Assembly (NCBI GenBank): GCA_031256875.1
Contig: JAIRPQ010000004.1
Coordinates: 1 to 59,554, forward strand
Length of the DNA: 59,554 bases
Direction: 5' to 3'
Source of the DNA: Eubacteriales Family XIII. Incertae Sedis bacterium
GTDB taxonomy: Bacteria > Bacillota > Clostridia > Peptostreptococcales > Anaerovoracaceae
Positions within the stretch are counted from its first letter, which is position 1. Each line of letters opens with the position of its first letter. The notes beneath the pieces are model-generated. The model was given only the letters and a program-made list of their open reading frames with translations. It was not told where the DNA came from and searched no databases. Below, piece by piece: positions 40,802 through 48,686 of this stretch. The translations under genes were made by a program, and so were the position numbers.

Positions 40802-42967
40802 ATGACTGTGATAAACACAGAAACTGTATTGGACGTACGTCATCTAAAGACATCGTTCTATGATGACAGCGGCACTGAGGTACGCGCGGTCGATGATTTG
40901 TCCTATTCCGTTCATCGTGGAGAATGCGTGGCAATCATCGGTGAAAGCGGATCAGGAAAGACGGTCGAAGCACTTTCCGTGCTCAGACTTATTCCGTTTC
41001 CTCCGGGCTATGTGAAAAGCGGCGAAGTGATTTATCGTGGCAAGGATATGTTGCAGATGAAAGATGAGGAACTGAAATCGCTTCGCGGAAGTAGCATCAG
41101 CATGATCTTTCAAGAGCCAGGTACGGCACTCAATCCCGTCATGACGATTGGCGACCAGATTGCAGAGCCGCTTATTTATCATAAGGGTATGAGCCGCAAG
41201 GATGCTTACTCACGCGTGGCTGAATTGCTTGAGTCGGTCGAGATTCCCAATGCAAAGGAGCGGATAAAGCAGTATCCACATCAGTTTTCGGGAGGAATGC
41301 AGCAACGTGCGATGATTGCGATGGCGATGTCCTGTGAACCGGACATCTTGATTGCCGATGAGCCGACCACGGCACTTGATGTTACAGTGCAGGCGCAGGT
41401 ACTAGAACAGCTTGAGGCGCTCCGCAAAAAGACGGATGCGGCTCTCATCATTATCACTCACAATCTCGGAATCGTTGCGAGATATGCGGATAGCGTGAAA
41501 ATCATGTACGGCGGAAGGATTGTCGAGGAAGGCAACCCCATTGATATTTTTGAGCATCCGCATCACCCCTACACGCTCGGTTTGGTCAGGGCAGTTCCGC
41601 GTCTTGATTTGCCGCGCAGCCATGGTTTGCATCCAATCAAAGGCGAACCGGTGGATATGAGCAAATTGCCACAGGACTGTTGTCCGTTTGAGAAGCGGTG
41701 TGCTTACGCTACAGTAGAATGCGGTAGCGTGCGTCCAACGCTTACGGAGATTGCGTCGGGACATTTCTGCGCCTGTTTCCACGAGGATATGACAGAGGCG
41801 GAACGCGCCGCATTGCCAAAGGCAGCACCGAAAGATGTCGCGTTCACAAGACCGGAGCCTCATATCGGTGAGCTGTCGGCCGTAGAACTCCCCCTTGGTG
41901 AGGATCTGTCCGCGATCATGCATGAGCGTATCGCGCGCCAGGATCCAATTCCCGAAACGATAAACGATAACATCCTAAAGGTTGAACAACTGAAGATGTG
42001 GTTTCCCGTGACAAAGGGACTTTTCAACCGCCGCGTCGGATGGGTGAAAGCCGTGGATGACGTGAGCTTTTCGATTCAAAAAGGTAAAACGCTCGGAATT
42101 GTCGGCGAGTCCGGCTCGGGCAAGAGCACGGTGGGGCATTGTCTTATAGGAGAATACGATATCACTGCCGGTAACGTCATGTATAACGGACAGAGCATTA
42201 CGAAGATGAAAGGTGGGAAACTGCGCCGGTTGCGCAAAGAGATACAGATGGTCACACAGGATCCCTTCTCGTCGCTCGATCCGAGGATGACAATAAAGGA
42301 TGCGATTCTCGAAGGCGTGCATGTTCACGGGATGTCTGGCAAGGACGGTAAAAGCGACGAGACGCTCGTGCGAGAGATGATGGAACTCGTCGGACTCAAT
42401 CCGGTATTCTCGACACGTTTTCCGCACGAGTTTTCTGGCGGCCAACGGCAACGAATCAGCATAGCCCGTGCACTCGCGCTTGAACCGGCTTTCATCGTTT
42501 GTGACGAGGTGGTATCTGCGCTGGATGTTTCCATACAGGCGCAAATCATCGGGCTTTTGATGGATCTGCAAAAGGAGCTAGGGCTCACCTACGTATTCAT
42601 CGGACATGACCTTTCGGTCATCAGGCATATCTCAGACAGTGTCATAGTCATGTACCTCGGTAAGGTGATGGAAATGACCGCAAGCGAGAACCTCTATAAA
42701 GATCCTCTGCATCCATACACAAAGGCGTTAATCTCCGCCGTACCGATTCCGAATCCCACCGTGGACAGACAACGCGAGCGAATCCTCCTGACGGGAGAGA
42801 TGCCCAGTCCTATCAATACGCCGAAAGGTTGTAATTTCTGCACGAGGTGCAGAGATGCGACAGATTTGTGCAGAGAAGAAGAACCCGTGCTGAAGGATGT
42901 ATTCAATGGTCATTATGTAGCTTGTCACTATGTAAAAGAAATGGAGACGCAATGGGTAAATATATAG
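40802..42967 (+). CDS. Fused DppD-DppF-type double ATPase, ABC transporter system 2
   Basis: A 721-residue protein containing both ATPases of a peptide-type importer in one chain. The N-terminal half has Walker A GESGSGKTV, signature QFSGGMQQR, DEPTTALD, ITHNLG and the Cys segment CCPFEKRCAYATVEC. The C-terminal half has GESGSGKST, EFSGGQRQR, FIVCDEVVSALD, IGHDLSV and GCNFCTRCRDATDLC. Both signatures are canonical, unlike the OppF-like protein of system 1. In the second Walker B the usual Pro is Val (DEVVSALD). A linker of about 60 residues (350-410) joins the halves. The fusion shows that system 2 is not a recent copy of system 1. Confidence 0.9.
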   Translation: MTVINTETVLDVRHLKTSFYDDSGTEVRAVDDLSYSVHRGECVAIIGESGSGKTVEALSVLRLIPFPPGYVKSGEVIYRGKDMLQMKDEELKSLRGSSISMIFQEPGTALNPVMTIGDQIAEPLIYHKGMSRKDAYSRVAELLESVEIPNAKERIKQYPHQFSGGMQQRAMIAMAMSCEPDILIADEPTTALDVTVQAQVLEQLEALRKKTDAALIIITHNLGIVARYADSVKIMYGGRIVEEGNPIDIFEHPHHPYTLGLVRAVPRLDLPRSHGLHPIKGEPVDMSKLPQDCCPFEKRCAYATVECGSVRPTLTEIASGHFCACFHEDMTEAERAALPKAAPKDVAFTRPEPHIGELSAVELPLGEDLSAIMHERIARQDPIPETINDNILKVEQLKMWFPVTKGLFNRRVGWVKAVDDVSFSIQKGKTLGIVGESGSGKSTVGHCLIGEYDITAGNVMYNGQSITKMKGGKLRRLRKEIQMVTQDPFSSLDPRMTIKDAILEGVHVHGMSGKDGKSDETLVREMMELVGLNPVFSTRFPHEFSGGQRQRISIARALALEPAFIVCDEVVSALDVSIQAQIIGLLMDLQKELGLTYVFIGHDLSVIRHISDSVIVMYLGKVMEMTASENLYKDPLHPYTKALISAVPIPNPTVDRQRERILLTGEMPSPINTPKGCNFCTRCRDATDLCREEEPVLKDVFNGHYVACHYVKEMETQWVNI

Positions 42968-43905
42968 CCAAAAGGCTTTTGCTTTTGATTCCCGCGCTCA
43001 TTGCGGTGCTGATCATCGTATTCGCACTGATGCGCATGACACCTGGCAGCGCTGTTGATGCACTGGTCTACAAACTGACGAGTGCGGGGATTCCCGCAGA
43101 TCGCGCATCCGCAGAGGCTATGCTCGGCATGGACAAGCCGGCGGTAGAGCAGTTCTTCATATGGTTCGGAGATTTGCTTCGCGGAGATATGGGAAATTCG
43201 TTTTTTCAGAGCGAGTCAGTATGGAATATCATCAAGACGCGTATGCCTGTCACGTTAGAGCTTGGTATCATGACGCTGCTTATCAGCTTGTGTATTTCGA
43301 TTCCGTGCGGTCTGTACTGCGCGGCGCGTCAGGACTCCGTTTCCGATTATTCCATTCGCGTGGTTGGCGTCGTCATGATGTCGGTACCTGTTTTTTGGAT
43401 TGCGACGCTCGTGCTGATTTATCCCGCACTTTGGTGGCAGTACGCACCGCCAACGCACTATATCAGCTTCATTGAATCTCCCGCTGAAAATCTTCGCATG
43501 TTCCTGCCCCCCGCTATCCTCGGTGCGCTTATGCAGGCAGGTATGGAACTTAGGATGGTGCGTACGGTCGTCCTCGAAACGATGCGGCAGGATTACATCC
43601 GTACGGCGTGGGCAAAAGGTGTAGGAGAGCGTACCATTTTGTTCAAACATTCATTACGTAACGCGATGATTCCCGTGGTGACGGGAATCGGAGGTGCGCT
43701 TTCGATGATGATCGGAGGCTCTGTCATACTCGAGAATATGTTCAATATTCCGGGCATGGGCGCACAGGTTGTAAATTCCTTGGACAATCGCGACTATCCC
43801 GTTGTACAAGGTTGTGTACTCATTTTCGCGTTATTTATCATGATTGTAAATCTAGTGGTAGACATCGCCTATAAGTGGATCGATCCGCGAGTAGAACTCA
43901 AATAA
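42952..43905 (+). CDS. ABC transporter permease (DppB-like), system 2
   Basis: A 317-residue permease: the start YIAKRLLLLIPALIAVLIIV, then MRMTPGSAVDAL, GDLLRGDMGNSFFQ, the EAA loop QDYIRTAWAKGVGERTILFK and NAMIPVVTGIGGAL. It pairs with the DppC-like protein encoded 18 bases downstream. ATG 42952 lies inside the end of the fused ATPase gene (16-base overlap) with GGAG six bases ahead. Earlier in-frame codons are within that gene. Confidence 0.9.
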   Translation: MGKYIAKRLLLLIPALIAVLIIVFALMRMTPGSAVDALVYKLTSAGIPADRASAEAMLGMDKPAVEQFFIWFGDLLRGDMGNSFFQSESVWNIIKTRMPVTLELGIMTLLISLCISIPCGLYCAARQDSVSDYSIRVVGVVMMSVPVFWIATLVLIYPALWWQYAPPTHYISFIESPAENLRMFLPPAILGALMQAGMELRMVRTVVLETMRQDYIRTAWAKGVGERTILFKHSLRNAMIPVVTGIGGALSMMIGGSVILENMFNIPGMGAQVVNSLDNRDYPVVQGCVLIFALFIMIVNLVVDIAYKWIDPRVELK

Positions 43906-43922
43906 ATCGGAGGGATGTAGAA

Positions 43923-44843
43923 ATGAATTTTCTAAAGACACTCTTTAAGAAAAAACCGATAGGCGGTGCGGGGTTGGTGATTTTAGTCTTTTTCGTTATC
44001 CTCGCGATAGCATCGGATTGGATTGCGCCGTACCCGATGGTGAATGGAGTGATGCAGTCGGACGTGATTAATAGCTTGAGTCCGTCCACGCCGGAGCATC
44101 TATTTGGTACTGATTCGCTCGGCAGGGACGTGTTGTCCTACATGATATACGGTGCGAGGACATCGGTCATACTTGGTATTACCTGTACTGTTCTCACGAC
44201 GATCGTATCCGTGGTCATCGGTGTTTCGAGCGCGGTCATCGGCGGAAAATTTGATTTGATACTGCAACGTTTTGTAGATGGGTGGACCTGTATCCCCGGC
44301 ATATTGCTTCTGCTCATCATCATGGGTATGCTCGGCAACGGAATCCTGCAACTCATCTTCGCTATCTCGATACCAATGGGTATTGCCGGTTCGCGCATGA
44401 TTAGAAGTGCCGCCATATCTGTGAAGGACTCAGGCTATATGAAGATGAGCAGCATCCTCGGCGCACCATCCTGGTGGAAGATGATAAAACACGTCGTGCC
44501 GAATATCATGCCACTGATTCTCATGGGACTCGCAGGAAGTCTTGGCGGAATTATTCTCATGGAAGCGAGCATGAATTTCCTCGGCTATGGAGTTGAGCCG
44601 GGTACGCCGAGCTGGGGATATCTCATAACGGATCAAGGACGCAGCTACATGTATCAGGCACCGTGGCTTGCGGTATATCCGGGTATCGCGATAAGTCTCA
44701 TGGTATTCGCATCAGCTATGTTTGGCGACGCGGTGCGCGATATACTCGACCCGCGGCTAAAAGGCGGAGTTGGAAGTTACAGCTCGGAGAAAATCGAAAA
44801 GCAGGTCGCGCGAATGCTCGGTGGTCGCGCTCTCATAAAGTGA
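43923..44843 (+). CDS. ABC transporter permease (DppC-like), system 2
   Basis: A 306-residue permease: LFKKKPIGGAGLVILVFFVI, IAPYPMVNGV, HLFGTDSLGRDVLSYMIYGA, the EAA loop DSGYMKMSSILGAPSWWKMI and MNFLGYGVEPGTPSWGYLI. The last 30 residues form a basic cytoplasmic tail. GGAGGG precedes ATG 43923. It completes the membrane part of system 2. Confidence 0.89.
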   Translation: MNFLKTLFKKKPIGGAGLVILVFFVILAIASDWIAPYPMVNGVMQSDVINSLSPSTPEHLFGTDSLGRDVLSYMIYGARTSVILGITCTVLTTIVSVVIGVSSAVIGGKFDLILQRFVDGWTCIPGILLLLIIMGMLGNGILQLIFAISIPMGIAGSRMIRSAAISVKDSGYMKMSSILGAPSWWKMIKHVVPNIMPLILMGLAGSLGGIILMEASMNFLGYGVEPGTPSWGYLITDQGRSYMYQAPWLAVYPGIAISLMVFASAMFGDAVRDILDPRLKGGVGSYSSEKIEKQVARMLGGRALIK

Positions 44844-44887
44844 CACGGTCTGCGAGAGAGGAATCTTGGCAGTGCAAATAGGGCAAG

Positions 44888-44903
44888 ACGCCGGAGTCGG
44901 CGT
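44888..44903 (+). promoter_or_regulatory. Short hairpin ahead of the second binding-protein gene
   Basis: ACGCCG-GAGT-CGGCGT is a perfect six-base-pair stem with a four-base loop in the 105-base gap before the lipoprotein gene. It may adjust expression of the binding protein relative to the permeases. Confidence 0.4.
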
Positions 44904-44948
44904 GAATGATAGCGGTGATTTTAGCAAGTATCAAGGAGGAGAAAAGAC

Positions 44949-46736
44949 ATGAAGATGAATAAGATTAGGGTCATAGCAATCGTGCTGATTACGTGTCTGT
45001 TGTTCACGTTTGCGGCATGCAGTGGCGGAGGCGCGGCTGACGGAGACGCAAAGACAAAAGCGCCCACAGAGGAACAAGAGGTAGCGAAAGATGCCGCCGG
45101 TACGGATCATACGAAAGTCGTAAGTGCCGCAAGCGCCGAACCTACCTATGGCGGTACGCTGAACGTATGGAAACAGGAATTTCAGAATGACTTTGATCCG
45201 GGCGCGGATACGCGTGCCAATCAAGAAACGCTCTGGTACGAGTCGCTTTGGGCGATGGATTGGGGACTAAACGATTCCGAAAAATATCCTTTCACGTCAG
45301 AATACATCACGGGTGACATTATGATGGGACAGCTTGCGGAGAGTTGGGAAGCCGACTACGATAAGAGAACCTTCACGGTGAAGCTACGTGAAGGCGTCAA
45401 CTTCCAGGACAAGGAACCGTATAATGGCAGACCTTTGGTCGCGGCAGATGTGAAGTGGAGCTATGACCGTTTGCTCGGCATCGGCAGCGGCTACACGGAA
45501 CCCGTTCAGTTGATGGGAACAAATTGGCCGGAGCAGCTTCAGATGATCGAAAGCATCGATACGCCGGATGATGCTACGGTCGTGTTCAATCTGCGCCAAG
45601 AAAACTCAAATGAAACAGGAGTCAACGACCTCATGATTCAGGAGATTATGATTGCAGGTCACGAATGGGACGAACTGACCGACGAACAGAAGAAGGATTG
45701 GCACTATGCGGCCGGCACGGGTCCGTTCATTCTTGACGAATATGTTTTGGACAACCATATGCATTTTGTGAAGAACGAGAATTACTACGGATACGATGAG
45801 CGATATCCTGACAACAAGCTCCCATACGTTGATGAAGTCAATCTGACTGTTATCGCAGAGTCCTCTAATAGGCTGACGCAGTTCGTCTCAGGTGAGATAG
45901 ATTTTATGAGCGGAACGAACCCGCTGAACAGTTCCGAGCGTGCGCAGCTTGATGCGAGCGTGAATGCTGATAAATACTGGTATCTCAACAAGAATACCGG
46001 AGCGATTGCGATAGGGCTCAAGCAGAACAACGAACCCTTTAAGGATATTCGTGTACGCCAAGCGTTGCAGATGGCGATCAACAGTGCGGAAATCCATAGC
46101 GACTACTACAAATTGTCCGGAGATATGAATGTCATGGGTCTGTTCAATACATCTACTGACTACTCGGATGTGGCAAACTGGGGGCAGGATGTTTACGATT
46201 CTTATGCTGTATTCGATCCTGATGCCGCAAAAAAATTGCTCGCTGATGCGGGCTATCCGGACGGATTTGAGTTTACGACGGTAATCTTCGGGGCACTCGA
46301 TCAAAACCTGTTCACGCTTGCCGCATCCTATCTCGCTCAGATTGGCGTTAAGATGAATATAGAAGTAGCAGCCAATCCTATGGAGATGGAACAGGCGGGT
46401 TTTAGTAAAGATGACCCGCGCACAATATTTAAGAATGCAGGTTTTACGACATTGATTCGTGTGCAGCTTGGATATATCACCGGTGCAACGATGGATGCAG
46501 TCTTTGCGAATGACCCGAAGTTTGATGAATTGGTAAAGAACGCTATGACGGCGAATACTATGGCTGATCGCATCAAGTATGCGAAGGATGCCGACAAATA
46601 TTTTGCCGAACAGCATTGGATACTACAGCTCGGCGGCTCTGAACAAATGACGGATGTATTCTCGGCACGCCTCGGCGGTTATAACGGGGAGCAGTGGTAC
46701 CGTATTGTCTATCCGAGAATTTGGGTGGCTCAATAA
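44949..46736 (+). CDS. Peptide/nickel-type ABC transporter substrate-binding lipoprotein, system 2
   Basis: A 595-residue family 5 solute-binding lipoprotein. The signal peptide ends in FTFAACSGG, followed by a charged linker of about 50 residues. Family features: TFTVKLREGVNFQDKEPYNG, AADVKWSYDRLLG, GTGPFILDEYVLDNHMHFVK, NEPFKDIRVRQALQMAINSA and the C-terminal AEQHWILQLGG. It is larger than the system 1 protein and only distantly similar to it, so the two systems probably bind different or differently decorated substrates. AAGGAGGAG precedes ATG 44949. It is the last gene of the lower-G+C island. Confidence 0.88.
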   Translation: MKMNKIRVIAIVLITCLLFTFAACSGGGAADGDAKTKAPTEEQEVAKDAAGTDHTKVVSAASAEPTYGGTLNVWKQEFQNDFDPGADTRANQETLWYESLWAMDWGLNDSEKYPFTSEYITGDIMMGQLAESWEADYDKRTFTVKLREGVNFQDKEPYNGRPLVAADVKWSYDRLLGIGSGYTEPVQLMGTNWPEQLQMIESIDTPDDATVVFNLRQENSNETGVNDLMIQEIMIAGHEWDELTDEQKKDWHYAAGTGPFILDEYVLDNHMHFVKNENYYGYDERYPDNKLPYVDEVNLTVIAESSNRLTQFVSGEIDFMSGTNPLNSSERAQLDASVNADKYWYLNKNTGAIAIGLKQNNEPFKDIRVRQALQMAINSAEIHSDYYKLSGDMNVMGLFNTSTDYSDVANWGQDVYDSYAVFDPDAAKKLLADAGYPDGFEFTTVIFGALDQNLFTLAASYLAQIGVKMNIEVAANPMEMEQAGFSKDDPRTIFKNAGFTTLIRVQLGYITGATMDAVFANDPKFDELVKNAMTANTMADRIKYAKDADKYFAEQHWILQLGGSEQMTDVFSARLGGYNGEQWYRIVYPRIWVAQ

Positions 46737-46762
46737 GCAAACAAGATTTCCTCCTATTTTAC

Positions 46763-46789
46763 GGGCGGGGTTCGCTATGGATCCCGCCC
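46763..46789 (+). terminator. G+C-rich stem-loop after the second transporter
   Basis: GGGCGGG (46763-46769) pairs with CCCGCCC (46783-46789) with a 13-base loop. There is no T-run, so termination is uncertain. It marks the end of the locus 2 operon. Confidence 0.45.
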
Positions 46790-46851
46790 CATAAAGGTCT
46801 GAAAAAGGTGTCTTGACAAAGGGGAGCATTGGACTTACCGCGCGATTTGGC

Positions 46852-46880
46852 TTGCCCTGACGCGCAAGTAGATATACAAT
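46852..46880 (+). promoter_or_regulatory. Promoter of the acyl-CoA ligase gene
   Basis: TTGCCC (46852-46857), 17 bases, TACAAT (46875-46880). The leader of about 90 bases includes a small hairpin AGCGCC-N6-GGCGCT at 46939-46956 just before the ribosome binding site. The rest of the 233-base gap holds nothing recognisable. Confidence 0.5.
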
Positions 46881-46969
46881 ATTGGGGTGCGTAATTGCGC
46901 TCTGTTTTTTTGTTATTGATAATTTTTATTATTTAATTAGCGCCGTGGCGGGCGCTATGGGAGAGAAAG

Positions 46970-48619
46970 GTGATCGATGTGCTTTTGACTGATTTGCTCG
47001 AACGGAACTCCGAGAGGTACGCCGACGATACCGCGCTCGTCGAGCTGAACCCGATTCACGACGATGCGGAGAATCTGCGTTGGCAGGAATATGAGCTGGT
47101 GGAAACGGGGCACGCATCCCATTTTCGCCGCGAGCTGACGTGGAAGGAATTTGACGACCGCGCGAACCGGTTCGCGAACCTGCTGATAGGCAAGGGCGTG
47201 AAAAAGGGCGACAAGGTCGCGATACTTCTCATGAACTGCATCGACTGGCTGCCCATATATTTCGGGACGCTAAGGACGGGAGCCGTCGTTGTGCCGCTGA
47301 ATTTCCGTTACACGTCGGAGGAGATATCGTATTGCCTGAACCTCGCTGATGCGAGCGTGCTCATCTTCGGGCGCGAGTTCATCGGGCGGCTTGGCGATGT
47401 GCTAGGCGAGATTCCGAAGGTGGAGCGGTTCATATTCCTCGGGATGGACAAGCCCGACTACGCGGAGAGCTTTGAGGGCATGATAGACGAATACCCGTCC
47501 GCCGCGCCGAGCGTGGATATATCCGAAAGCGACGATGCCGCCATCTATTATTCGTCGGGGACTACCGGAATGCCTAAGGCCATACTGCATACGCAGTCGA
47601 GCCTTTTTTCGGCGGCCGTTACCGAGCAGGCGCACCACGGTCAGCAGAAGGACGATGTTTTCATACTCATACCGCCGCTCTACCACACGGGCGCGAAGAT
47701 GCACTGGTTCGGCAGCCTTATGTCGGGGAGCCGCGCGGTCATACTGAAAGGCACCGATCCCAAATGGGTCATCGAGACTGCCGCGAGCGAGCGAGCGACT
47801 ATCGTGTGGCTGCTCGTGCCGTGGGCGCAGGACATTCTCGACGCCATCGACGACGGGCGCATCGACCTGTCGGGATACGATTTGGATTCGTGGCGGCTCA
47901 TGCACATCGGCGCGCAGCCCGTGCCGCCGAGCCTCATCAAGCGGTGGAAGCAGCATTTCCCGACGCACGAGTACGATACGAACTACGGCCTGTCCGAGTC
48001 GATAGGCCCAGGCTCTGTCCATCTCGGCATCGAGAACATACACAAGGTGGGCGCCATCGGCAAGGCGGGGCATGACTGGCAGACCAGGATCGTCGGCGAG
48101 GACGGCGCGGCAGTGGAGCGCGGCAAGGTCGGCGAGCTGACGGTCAAAGGCCCCGGCGTCATGAAGGAATATTACAAGGATCCCGAAGCCACCGCCGCAA
48201 CGCTGAAGGACGGGTGGCTTTTCACGGGCGATATGGCGATGGAGGACGAGGACGGGTTCATCTACCTGGTTGACCGCAAGAAGGATGTAATAATAACGGG
48301 CGGCGAGAACATCTATCCGGTTCAGCTGGAGGACTTCATGCGCGGCCATGACAAGATAAAGGATGTCGCGGTCATCGGCATCGCGGATCACAGGCTCGGC
48401 GAGATAGCGGCCGCCATCATCGAGCTGAAGGAAGGCGCGTCGGCTACGGAGGACGACATCAACGCTTTCGCGGAAGGGCTGCCGAGGTACAAAAGGCCGC
48501 GCCGCATCATCTTTGACGACGTGCCGCGCAACCCGACTGGCAAAATCGAGAAGCCGAAGCTGCGCAAGAAATACAATGCCGAAAGCATCGTTGCAAGGGA
48601 GACCGAGCAGGAGCAATAA
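46970..48619 (+). CDS. AMP-forming acyl-CoA synthetase/ligase
   Basis: A 549-residue ANL-superfamily enzyme activating a carboxylic acid to its CoA thioester through an acyl-adenylate. Motifs: the P-loop-like YYSSGTTGMPKAILHT, PPLYHTGAKMHW, TNYGLSESIG, DGWLFTGDMAMEDEDGFIYL, VDRKKDVIITGGENIYP, and the C-terminal lysine in NPTGKIEKPKLR. It resembles medium/long-chain or aryl acid ligases, and the substrate cannot be assigned. It has its own promoter and G+C-rich codons, so its link to the upstream island is only positional. The start is unsure. GTG 46970 abuts AAAGG, and GTG 46979 has better spacing. Confidence 0.88.
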   Translation: MIDVLLTDLLERNSERYADDTALVELNPIHDDAENLRWQEYELVETGHASHFRRELTWKEFDDRANRFANLLIGKGVKKGDKVAILLMNCIDWLPIYFGTLRTGAVVVPLNFRYTSEEISYCLNLADASVLIFGREFIGRLGDVLGEIPKVERFIFLGMDKPDYAESFEGMIDEYPSAAPSVDISESDDAAIYYSSGTTGMPKAILHTQSSLFSAAVTEQAHHGQQKDDVFILIPPLYHTGAKMHWFGSLMSGSRAVILKGTDPKWVIETAASERATIVWLLVPWAQDILDAIDDGRIDLSGYDLDSWRLMHIGAQPVPPSLIKRWKQHFPTHEYDTNYGLSESIGPGSVHLGIENIHKVGAIGKAGHDWQTRIVGEDGAAVERGKVGELTVKGPGVMKEYYKDPEATAATLKDGWLFTGDMAMEDEDGFIYLVDRKKDVIITGGENIYPVQLEDFMRGHDKIKDVAVIGIADHRLGEIAAAIIELKEGASATEDDINAFAEGLPRYKRPRRIIFDDVPRNPTGKIEKPKLRKKYNAESIVARETEQEQ

Positions 48620-48686
48620 TATAATCATCGCGGCTGCTCCGGCTGCCGCGTGGATGCGTTGAGTCGCGGCCGCGCCTGCTATCGCG

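Noticed and set aside
48620..48686. Terminator between the acyl-CoA ligase and addB
   Set aside because: CGCGGC-N10-GCCGCG can pair at 48629-48650 but no T-run follows on either strand, so termination is not supported.
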